Origin: Erythrobacter oryzae
Lineage (GTDB): Bacteria > Pseudomonadota > Alphaproteobacteria > Sphingomonadales > Sphingomonadaceae
Length of the DNA stretch: 64,000 nucleotides
Assembly: GCF_030271515.1 (NCBI RefSeq)
Contig: NZ_JASCXI010000001.1
Span: forward strand, 62,001-126,000
Direction of reading: 5' to 3'
In this document: piece after piece, positions 56,252 through 62,842 of the stretch
Numbering within the stretch: position 1 is the first letter of the stretch
Layout: every line of letters starts with the position of its first letter
Notes under the pieces: generated by a model
Told to the model about the DNA's origin: nothing
What the model saw: only the letters and a program-made list of their open reading frames with translations
Databases searched by the model: none
Translations under genes and position numbers: made by a program

Positions 56252-57712
56252 ATGTTCGACACGCTGTCTGACCGTCTGGGAGGCGTATTCGACAAGCTGA
56301 AGGGCCGCGGCGCGCTGCGCGAGCAGGACGTGCGCGATGCCATGCGCGAGGTGCGCATCGCTCTGCTCGAAGCCGACGTCGCGCTGCCCGTCGCCCGCCG
56401 CTTCATCGATGCCGTCACCGAGAAGGCCGTCGGGCAGGATGTCCTGAAGTCGGTCACGCCCGGCCAGATGGTCATCAAGATCGTCCATGACGAACTGGTC
56501 GAAACGCTGGGCGGGATGGAGGTCGAAGGCCTCAAGCTCGACGCCAAGCCGCCGGTCGTGATCATGATGGTCGGCCTCCAGGGCTCGGGCAAGACCACCA
56601 CCACCGCCAAGCTCGCCAAGCTGATCCGCGAACGCCACGGCAAGAAGGCGCTGATGGCCTCGCTCGACGTTAACCGTCCGGCCGCGCAGGAGCAGCTGGC
56701 GGTGCTGGGCGGGCAGGTCGATGTCGCAACCCTGCCGATCATCGCCGGCCAGCAGCCGGTCGACATCGCGCGCCGGGCGATGGAAGCCGCGCGCTTGCAG
56801 AACTTCGACGTGCTGCTGCTCGACACCGCGGGCCGCCTGCATGTCGACGACGCGCTGATGGCCGAGATGAAGGCCGTCGCCGGCGTTTCGGCGCCGAACG
56901 AAGTGCTGCTGGTGGTCGACAGCCTGACCGGTCAGGACGCGGTCAACGTCGCGCAGAGCTTCACCAACGAGGTGCCGCTGACCGGCGTGGTCCTCACCCG
57001 CATGGACGGCGATGCCCGCGGCGGCGCGGCGCTCTCGATGCGCGCGGTCACCGGCAAGCCGATCAAGTTTGCGGGCACCGGCGAAAAGCTCGACGCGATC
57101 GAACCCTTCCGCCCCGGTTCGGTCGCCGACCGCATCCTCGGCATGGGCGACGTCGTCAGCCTCGTCGAGAAGGCCGCCGCGACGATCAAGGAAGCCGACG
57201 CCGAGAAAATGGCGCGCAACCTCGAGAAGGGCAAATTCGACCTCGACGATCTCGCCATGCAGCTGAAGCAGATGCGCAACATGGGCGGGATCGGGATGCT
57301 CGCAGGCCTCATGCCCGGCATGAAGAAGGCCAAGGCGGCGATGGCCAACTCCGGCATGGACGACAAGGTGCTGGTCCACATGGAGGCGATCATTTCCTCG
57401 ATGACCGCCAAGGAACGCGCCAACCCCGACCTGATGAACGCCAAGCGCAAGAAGCGCGTCGCGGCGGGCAGCGGGACCGACGTGCAGACGGTCAACAAGG
57501 TGCTCAAGATGCACCAGGAAATGGCCCGCGCGATGAAGCAGATCAAGAAGATGGGCGGCCTCAAGGGCCTCGCCGCGATGTTCGGCGGCGGCGGCATGGG
57601 CGGTATGGGCGGCCCGATGGGCGGCGGCGCTGGCGGTCTTCCCGGCCTTGGCGGCCCCGGCCCGATGGGCGGCCTTCCCGGCCTCGGCGGGCCTCCTCGG
57701 TTCAAGAAATAG
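56252..57712 (+). CDS. ffh: Signal recognition particle GTPase Ffh
   Basis: Ffh with 4.5S RNA targets nascent membrane proteins. The 486-residue product has the N domain (MFDTLSDRLGGVFDKLKG), G1 GLQGSGKTTTTAKLA, G3 LLDTAGRLHVD, G4 TRMDGDARGG, and a Met-rich M domain ending in a Gly/Met-rich tail (MFGGGGMGGMGGPMGGG) rather than a full C-helix. The Gly tail is longer than in E. coli, as in other high-GC alphas. It begins the ffh-rpsP-rimM-...-trmD-rplS string. Confidence 0.97.
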   Translation: MFDTLSDRLGGVFDKLKGRGALREQDVRDAMREVRIALLEADVALPVARRFIDAVTEKAVGQDVLKSVTPGQMVIKIVHDELVETLGGMEVEGLKLDAKPPVVIMMVGLQGSGKTTTTAKLAKLIRERHGKKALMASLDVNRPAAQEQLAVLGGQVDVATLPIIAGQQPVDIARRAMEAARLQNFDVLLLDTAGRLHVDDALMAEMKAVAGVSAPNEVLLVVDSLTGQDAVNVAQSFTNEVPLTGVVLTRMDGDARGGAALSMRAVTGKPIKFAGTGEKLDAIEPFRPGSVADRILGMGDVVSLVEKAAATIKEADAEKMARNLEKGKFDLDDLAMQLKQMRNMGGIGMLAGLMPGMKKAKAAMANSGMDDKVLVHMEAIISSMTAKERANPDLMNAKRKKRVAAGSGTDVQTVNKVLKMHQEMARAMKQIKKMGGLKGLAAMFGGGGMGGMGGPMGGGAGGLPGLGGPGPMGGLPGLGGPPRFKK

Positions 57713-57767
57713 TTTCAAGTCAGTCAGTTCAGTTCAAAAGTTCAATTCTCTCGAAAGGTAACAACTC

Positions 57768-58271
57768 ATGTCGATTTCCATCCGGCTCTCGCGCGGCGGT
57801 GCCAAGAAGCGTCCCTATTACCGCATCGTCGTCGCCAACAGCCGCTCGCCCCGCGACGGCAAGTATCTCGAGCAGATCGGGACCTACAACCCGCTGCTCG
57901 CCAAGGATTCGGCCGACCGCGTGAAGCTGGTCGAAGACCGCGCCCGCTACTGGCTCGGCGTCGGCGCGCAGCCGACCGACCGCGTTGCCCGCTTCCTCGA
58001 TGCCGCCGGCATCAAGGAGCGTGCGGCCCGCAACAACCCCAAGAAGGGTGAGCCGGGCGAGAAGGCCAAGGAGCGCGCCGAAGAGCGTGCCGCCAAGATC
58101 GCCGAGGCCGAAGAAGCCGCGCGCGCTGCCGAGGAAGAAGCCAAGGCCGCTGCTGCTGCCCCGGCTCCGGCCGAAGAAGCTCCTGCCGAGGAAGCGCCCG
58201 CTGCTGAAGAAGCTGCCGCCGAAGAGGCCCCGGCTGAAGAAGCCGCCGCTGAAGAGCAGGCCGAAGGCTGA
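57768..58271 (+). CDS. rpsP: 30S ribosomal protein S16 with long Ala/Glu tail
   Basis: S16 is a primary rRNA-binding protein of the 30S body. The first 85 or so residues are the normal S16 ([47 protein letters not shown]). The rest, to residue 167, is an Ala/Glu/Lys then Ala/Pro/Glu repeat region ([21 protein letters not shown]). Such tails are known in sphingomonads; the function is unknown. It is followed by a hairpin-rich REP-like region before rimM. Confidence 0.95.
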   Translation: MSISIRLSRGGAKKRPYYRIVVANSRSPRDGKYLEQIGTYNPLLAKDSADRVKLVEDRARYWLGVGAQPTDRVARFLDAAGIKERAARNNPKKGEPGEKAKERAEERAAKIAEAEEAARAAEEEAKAAAAAPAPAEEAPAEEAPAAEEAAAEEAPAEEAAAEEQAEG

Positions 58272-58281
58272 TGCCAAACCT

Positions 58282-58376
58282 CCCCTCCCGCTTGCGGGAG
58301 GGGCCGGGGGTGGGCGCGAAGCATGTTTACGCGCCTGACCGGGCCCACCCCAAACCCCTCCCGCAAGCGGGAGGGG
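58282..58376. repeat. BIME-like pair of inverted REP palindromes between rpsP and rimM
   Basis: Two copies of the CCCCTCCCGC/GCGGGAGGGG palindrome (58282-58303 with loop TT; 58355-58376 with loop AA) flank an inner inverted pair (GGGGGTGGGCGCG and GCGCC...GGGCCCACCCC). One inverted copy of each is the layout of a BIME. The second arm ends 3 bases before the rimM ATG and contains the GGGAGGGG used as ribosome site. A third copy lies at 29093-29114. Confidence 0.8.
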
Positions 58377-58379
58377 CTT

Positions 58380-58886
58380 ATGTCTGAGCGTGCCTCGATC
58401 ACCCTTGCCGCCATCGCCGGCGCGCACGGGGTGGCGGGCGAGGTGCGTCTGAAGCTGTTCGGCGAGGGCATCGCGACCCTAGCCAAGCAGAAGAGCTTCA
58501 ATGACGGCGCGCTCACCCTTGTGAAGATCCGCGAGGACGGGAAGGGCGGGGCCATCGCGCGCCTCGCCGAAAGCACCACGCGCGCCGATGCGGAAAAGTT
58601 GCGCGGCACGGTGCTGACCGTGCCCCGCGCGGCGCTGCCGCCACTCGCCGAGGGCGAATTCTACCACGCCGACCTCCTCGGCCTTCCGGTCGTCACCGAC
58701 GCGGGAGACCCGATAGGCAGCGTGCTCGCGATCGAGAACTTCGGCGCGACCGACATCATCGAGATCGCCCTCGAGCCCGCCCCCCAAAAGGGCCCCAAGA
58801 CCTTCATGGTGCCGATGATCCCCGCCGCAGTGATCGAGTGGGACGACAAACGGCTTGTGATAGCCGCGGATTTCGCCGATAATTGA
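58380..58886 (+). CDS. rimM: Ribosome maturation factor RimM
   Basis: RimM assists 30S maturation by binding S19 via its PRC-barrel. The 168-residue product has ITLAAIAGAHGVAGEVRLKLF (RimM N-domain) and the PRC segment PLAEGEFYHADLLGLPVV followed by MIPAAVIEWDDKRLVI. The ATG at 58380 has GGGAGGGG 3-10 bases upstream, contributed by the REP palindrome. The gene is followed at 58891 by an unrelated gene instead of trmD. Confidence 0.94.
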   Translation: MSERASITLAAIAGAHGVAGEVRLKLFGEGIATLAKQKSFNDGALTLVKIREDGKGGAIARLAESTTRADAEKLRGTVLTVPRAALPPLAEGEFYHADLLGLPVVTDAGDPIGSVLAIENFGATDIIEIALEPAPQKGPKTFMVPMIPAAVIEWDDKRLVIAADFADN

Positions 58887-58890
58887 AGGC

Positions 58891-59439
58891 GTGAGTTCGC
58901 CCTTCGACGAGACTCTCTGGCAGCGTATCGCCGACCACCACATCGGCCCGGCGGACGCATCGCTCTCCTTCACCGCCCGCCTCGCCCGCGAGAACCGCTG
59001 GAGCTCCGCCCACGCCGAGCGCGTGATCGGCGAGTACAAGCGCTTCTGCTATCTCGCGATGACCGCCGGCCACGAGGTGACCCCGTCCGACGCGGTCGAT
59101 CAGGCCTGGCACCTCCACCTCACCTACAGCCGCGATTACTGGCAGAGCTTCTGCCCCCGCGTGCTCGGGCGCGATCTTCACCATGGTCCGACGGCGGGCG
59201 GCACGGTGGAGCGCGACCGCTATTACCGCCAATATGCCGCAACCCTCGCCGCCTACGAGAGCGCCTTCGGCCACGCGCCCCCCGCCGACATCTGGCCGGG
59301 CGCGCATCGGCGTTTTGCCGTCGACCCGCGGGGAGTGCGCGTTAACCTTTGGCATGATATTGTTCTCAAACGCCGGGTCGCGCTGGCACTGGCCCTCTTC
59401 CTTGTCGCGGGGGGATGGCTTGCGGGAAGGATAATCTGA
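58891..59439 (+). CDS. Glycine-rich domain-containing-like (GRDP-like) protein with C-terminal anchor
   Basis: This 182-residue protein has a GTG start (SSPFDETLWQRIADHHIG), a soluble helical domain, and one C-terminal transmembrane helix (VALALALFLVAGGWLAG, about residues 163-179). The central block, VTPSDAVDQAWHLHLTYSRDYWQSFCPRVLGRDLHHGPT, with its conserved WHLHL...FC...HH pattern, matches GRDP-like proteins. The His/Cys set might bind metal. Function is unknown. It overlaps the following TIGR04222-type gene by one base (TGATG). It lies within the rimM-trmD interval. Confidence 0.8.
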   Translation: MSSPFDETLWQRIADHHIGPADASLSFTARLARENRWSSAHAERVIGEYKRFCYLAMTAGHEVTPSDAVDQAWHLHLTYSRDYWQSFCPRVLGRDLHHGPTAGGTVERDRYYRQYAATLAAYESAFGHAPPADIWPGAHRRFAVDPRGVRVNLWHDIVLKRRVALALALFLVAGGWLAGRII

Positions 59440-60272
59440 TGGAGCTGTTCTCGTCCTGGACGGGCAGCGATTTCCTGCTGTTCTACAGCGTCTTGCTGGT
59501 CTTTGCCGGCATCAGCGCGTGGCGGATGCCCGGCCTTCTGCGCGAACCCGGTCGCCGCGCCAGCCTCACCGACTGCGACAGTATTGCCGTGCTCGCCGGC
59601 GGGCCATCGCGGCTCGCCGATTCGGCGCTGGCCGAGCTCTATGTCCACGGCGGTCTGGTGGGCGGCACGAAGGGCAAGCTTGCCGTGACCCGCTGCGATG
59701 CGGCGGTCTCGCCTGCGGCAAAGGCGCTGCTGGGCGCGGGCGAACAACTCTCGCGCGCCGATGCGAAGAAGGCGCTCGACGCCCATGCCGATATGGTCGC
59801 GGCGCGCCTCCAGCGCGCGGGGCTGCTGATGCGTGATGCCGATTACACGCGGCTGCGCTGGCTTTCGGTGACCCCCTTTGCCGCGCTGTTCCTGCTCGGG
59901 CTCTACCGCGAGCGGGCGGGCGATGCGATGGGGGAGCCGACCGGCTTTCTGGTGTTCCTGCTGATCGTGACCTTCGCGCTCGCGCTGATCCGCTTCGTCA
60001 CCGTCGACCCGCGCACGCAGGCCGGGATCGATGCGCTACGCGATCTGTGCGAGAAGAACGACCGCTCCTCGCGCGCGCCCATGCCGGACGAGGCGGCGAT
60101 GGCGGTCGCGCTGTTCGGGACCACGGTGCTGATCGGCACCCCGTGGGAGCCGGTCCACGCGCTGCGCAATACCCAGGGCGATGGCGGGGGAGGTTGCGGC
60201 GGCGGCGACAGCAGCAGCGGCGACGGCGGATCGGGCTGCGGCGGGGGCGGCTGCGGCGGTTGCGGAGGCTAG
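59439..60272 (+). CDS. TIGR04222-type membrane protein with Gly/Cys-rich tail
   Basis: This 277-residue protein has an N-terminal helix (DFLLFYSVLLVFAGISAW), a cytosolic domain (about 35-140, with ALAELYVHGGLVGG), then two helices (VTPFAALFLLGLY and GFLVFLLIVTFALALIRF). A C-terminal region (DEAAMAVALFGTTVLIG) ends in a tail of about 30 residues that is mostly Gly with four Cys, three Asp and four Ser. The domain order matches the TIGR04222 near-uncomplexity proteins. The Cys-rich tail could bind metal or be modified. It is coupled by a 1-base overlap to the GRDP-like gene. Confidence 0.82.
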   Translation: MELFSSWTGSDFLLFYSVLLVFAGISAWRMPGLLREPGRRASLTDCDSIAVLAGGPSRLADSALAELYVHGGLVGGTKGKLAVTRCDAAVSPAAKALLGAGEQLSRADAKKALDAHADMVAARLQRAGLLMRDADYTRLRWLSVTPFAALFLLGLYRERAGDAMGEPTGFLVFLLIVTFALALIRFVTVDPRTQAGIDALRDLCEKNDRSSRAPMPDEAAMAVALFGTTVLIGTPWEPVHALRNTQGDGGGGCGGGDSSSGDGGSGCGGGGCGGCGG

Positions 60273-60294
60273 TCCCCGCGCGTAAGTGGCGGGC

Positions 60295-61254
60295 ATGACC
60301 AAGCTTCCTGTCGCCGTTGTCCAGGCCGCGCCTGTCCCGCTCGATTTCCAGGGCGGGATCGACAAGGCCGTGGCCCTCGCCCGCGCGGCGGTGGAGAGCG
60401 GCGCGAAGGTGGTCGCTTTCGGAGAAACCTTTCTGGGCGGCTATCCGCTGTGGCTCGACGAGGCCCCGGGAGCGGCGCTGTGGGATCATCCGGGGAGCAA
60501 GGCGCTGCACCGGATCATGCTCGAGCAGGCGGTGGTGCCGGGTGACGAGCGGCTCTTGCCCTTGCAGGAACTGGCCGACGCGAGCGGGGCGGTGATCTCC
60601 ATCGGCGCGCATGAACGGGTGCGGCGGAGCCTCGTCAATAATCAGCTGACTTTTCGCCCCGGCCTGCCGGTGCTCGATCACCGCAAACTGGTGCCGACCC
60701 ACGGGGAGCGCCTGATCTGGGCGCGCGGCGACGGCTCGACACTGGGGGTGCATCAGGCGGAATGGGGCCGGATCGGCACGCTGATTTGCTGGGAGCACTG
60801 GATGCCCTTGGCGCGCGCGGCGATGCACAATTTGGGCGAGGATGTGCACATCGCCGCCTGGCCGACGGTGCGCGAGAGCCACCAGATTGCCTCAAGGCAC
60901 TATGCGATGGAAGGGCGCTGCTTCGTGCTGGCGGCGGGGCTGGTGCAGACGCGGGACGATCTGTTCGACGGGCTGGCGCGGGTGGGCGGTGACGGCGCGG
61001 CGCGCGAATTGTTCGAAGCGATCCCCGCCGAAGTCCTAAACCGTGGCGGCTCGCTGATTGCCGCCCCCGACACCCGTGTGATCGCGCAGGCGGGCGAGGG
61101 GGAGGAGACGCTCTTCGCCGAACTTGACCTTGCAGAAGTGTCCGAGGGGCTGACGAACCTCGATACCGACGGGCATTATGCGCGGCCGGATGTGTTCGAG
61201 CTGACGGTGGATACGCGGGCGAAGGACGGGGTGACGTGGGGGCGTAATCAATGA
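60295..61254 (+). CDS. Nitrilase-superfamily (carbon-nitrogen hydrolase) protein, branch-1-like
   Basis: This 319-residue protein has the catalytic triad Glu (AFGETFLGGYPLW), Lys (HRKLVPTHGER) and Cys (TLICWEHWMPLARAAM). The GETFLGGYP and CWEHWMPL wording resembles aliphatic nitrilases rather than amidases. It would convert a nitrile or similar to a carboxylic acid and ammonia; the substrate is unknown. ATG 60295 is chosen over GTG 60286. It starts 22 bases after the Gly/Cys-tail gene and overlaps the next small gene by 4 bases. Confidence 0.88.
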   Translation: MTKLPVAVVQAAPVPLDFQGGIDKAVALARAAVESGAKVVAFGETFLGGYPLWLDEAPGAALWDHPGSKALHRIMLEQAVVPGDERLLPLQELADASGAVISIGAHERVRRSLVNNQLTFRPGLPVLDHRKLVPTHGERLIWARGDGSTLGVHQAEWGRIGTLICWEHWMPLARAAMHNLGEDVHIAAWPTVRESHQIASRHYAMEGRCFVLAAGLVQTRDDLFDGLARVGGDGAARELFEAIPAEVLNRGGSLIAAPDTRVIAQAGEGEETLFAELDLAEVSEGLTNLDTDGHYARPDVFELTVDTRAKDGVTWGRNQ

Positions 61255-61589
61255 TTTTGGTCGTCTTAATGTCGCTCGCGATCACGTTGACCATTCTTGT
61301 TGCGACGAAGCGGCTGCTTCCGCGCATTCCAAACTGGCTGACCATCGCCTTTTTGGTGATCGTGCTTCCCGGCCTTTACGTGATCTACTCGATTTACCAG
61401 AGCTTGGTAGAAATCGGGAAGTATGAAGCGATAAACGGCGCGGCCCCGCCCAACGCGGTTGAGGCCTTTTCTGATTCGGTGAACGAGGCTGTGCTGGGAG
61501 GAGCGGTTTGGGCAGTTCTGGCGCTTGCGGTATCGCTGATCATGATTAAGCGCAGGCCAGCAAAACCCGATCCATCCGTGTTCGACTGA
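61251..61589 (+). CDS. Small membrane protein of unknown function
   Basis: This 112-residue protein has hydrophobic segments at the N-terminus (LVVLMSLAITLTILVATK), the middle (LTIAFLVIVLPGLYVIYSIY) and the C-terminus (AVWAVLALAVSLIMI). Between them lies a polar part (VEIGKYEAINGAAPPNAVEAF). The ATGA overlap with the nitrilase and direct contact with trmD (stop at 61589, start at 61590) argue for real translation. Its base composition looks noticeably lower in GC than its neighbours. No family is recognised. Confidence 0.7.
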   Translation: MILVVLMSLAITLTILVATKRLLPRIPNWLTIAFLVIVLPGLYVIYSIYQSLVEIGKYEAINGAAPPNAVEAFSDSVNEAVLGGAVWAVLALAVSLIMIKRRPAKPDPSVFD

Positions 61590-62333
61590 ATGACCTTCGC
61601 CGCCACCATCCTCACGCTCTACCCGGAGATGTTCCCCGGGCCGCTCGGGCATTCGATCGCGGGGCGCGCGCTGGCCGAGGCCAAGTGGGCCTGCGAGACG
61701 GTGCAGATCCGCGACTTCGCCACCGACAAGCACCGCACCGTCGACGATACCCCCGCGGGCGGCGGGGCGGGAATGGTGCTGAAGTGCGATGTGCTGGCGC
61801 GGGCGCTCGACAGTGCTCCGGTCGCCGGACGCCCCACCCTCGCCATGACCCCGCGCGGGAAACCCATCACGCAAGCGCGCATCCGCGAACTCGCGGCAGG
61901 CCCCGGCGTCGTCATCCTGTGTGGCCGCTTCGAGGGGTTCGACGAGCGTCTGTTCGAGGCCCGCCCCCAGATCGAGCAGGTCTCCCTTGCCGACATCGTC
62001 CTCTCCGGCGGCGAGATGGCGGCGCTCACCCTCCTTGACGCTTGCATTCGCCTCATTCCCGGCGTAATGGGCGCGACCTCCAGCGGGGAGGAGGAGTCGT
62101 ACGAAAACGGCCTCCTCGAATACCCGCACTACACCCGACCTGTTGAATGGGAAGGGCGCATGATCCCCGAAGTGCTGCGATCGGGGGATCATGCGAAGAT
62201 CGCGGCGTGGCGCAAGCTGCAAAGCGAGAACGACACACGGTCACGCAGGCCGGACTTGTGGGAGCGCCATGAGGGCGCTCGGGTCCAGTCTGCCTCTGGC
62301 GCGCGGCGCAAAACCAAGGAACCGGACCAGTGA
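61590..62333 (+). CDS. trmD: tRNA (guanine-37-N1)-methyltransferase TrmD
   Basis: TrmD methylates G37 of several tRNAs, preventing frameshifting. The 247-residue SPOUT enzyme has [24 protein letters not shown], the knot region [39 protein letters not shown] and [20 protein letters not shown]. The C-terminal extension after about residue 228 is polar. It abuts the preceding gene and overlaps rplS by 4 bases. Confidence 0.96.
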   Translation: MTFAATILTLYPEMFPGPLGHSIAGRALAEAKWACETVQIRDFATDKHRTVDDTPAGGGAGMVLKCDVLARALDSAPVAGRPTLAMTPRGKPITQARIRELAAGPGVVILCGRFEGFDERLFEARPQIEQVSLADIVLSGGEMAALTLLDACIRLIPGVMGATSSGEEESYENGLLEYPHYTRPVEWEGRMIPEVLRSGDHAKIAAWRKLQSENDTRSRRPDLWERHEGARVQSASGARRKTKEPDQ

Positions 62334-62698
62334 ACCTGATCCAGCAGATTGAAGCCGAAGAAATCGCCAAGTCCGGCAAGGACATCCCCGAATTCCGCGC
62401 AGGCGACACCGTCCGCGTCGGCGTGAAGGTGAAGGAAGGCAACCGCGAGCGTATCCAGGCCTATGAAGGCGTCGTGATCGCCCGCTCGAACCGCGGCATG
62501 GGTTCGAACTTCACCGTGCGCAAGATGAGCTTCGGCGAAGGCGTCGAGCGCGTCTTCCCGCTCTACTCGCCGATCGTCGAGAGCATCACCGTGGTCCGCC
62601 GCGGCGTGGTGCGTCGCGCCAAGCTCTATTACCTGCGCGGCCGCACCGGCAAGAGCGCGCGTATCGTCGAGCGCAAGGCCTCCGCGCCCAAGGCGTAA
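62330..62698 (+). CDS. rplS: 50S ribosomal protein L19
   Basis: L19 lies at the 30S-50S interface. The 122-residue product begins [21 protein letters not shown] with a GTG overlapping the trmD stop (GTGA). It has [21 protein letters not shown] and [21 protein letters not shown]. It is followed by a good terminator. Confidence 0.97.
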   Translation: MNLIQQIEAEEIAKSGKDIPEFRAGDTVRVGVKVKEGNRERIQAYEGVVIARSNRGMGSNFTVRKMSFGEGVERVFPLYSPIVESITVVRRGVVRRAKLYYLRGRTGKSARIVERKASAPKA

Positions 62699-62723
62699 GG
62701 CTCTTCGGCCAGCGAATTGCGAA

Positions 62724-62751
62724 GGGCGGCTCCGCAAGGGGCCGCCCTTTT
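62724..62751 (+). terminator. Intrinsic terminator after rplS
   Basis: GGGCGGC (62724-62730) pairs with GCCGCCC (62741-62747) and runs into T4. It lies 26 bases after the rplS stop and ends the rpsP-to-rplS string. Confidence 0.85.
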
Positions 62752-62777
62752 CGTTTGCGCCTCTTGCCAAGCATCGT

Positions 62778-62829
62778 CGTCATTGCGAGGAGCATTGGCG
62801 CGCTGCCCTTCCGGCGGTGTGCAATGACG
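62778..62829. repeat. CGTCATTGCGAG-type intergenic inverted repeat
   Basis: CGTCATTGC (62778-62786) and GCAATGACG (62821-62829) are exact inverted copies 34 bases apart, beginning the common alphaproteobacterial CGTCATTGCGAG element. It lies between rplS and the S9 peptidase. A degenerate copy is at 29992-30041. Confidence 0.65.
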
Positions 62830-62842
62830 AGGTGAGCTTTGG

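Noticed and set aside
57560..57712. Gly/Met repeats at the ffh end as an insertion
   Set aside because: Gly/Met-rich tails are usual for Ffh M domains in high-GC alphas, and the frame is intact.
57720..57767. Repeated GTTC in the rpsP leader as a LexA site
   Set aside because: No two GTTC copies are separated by seven bases. The repeats are more likely slippage-like leader sequence.
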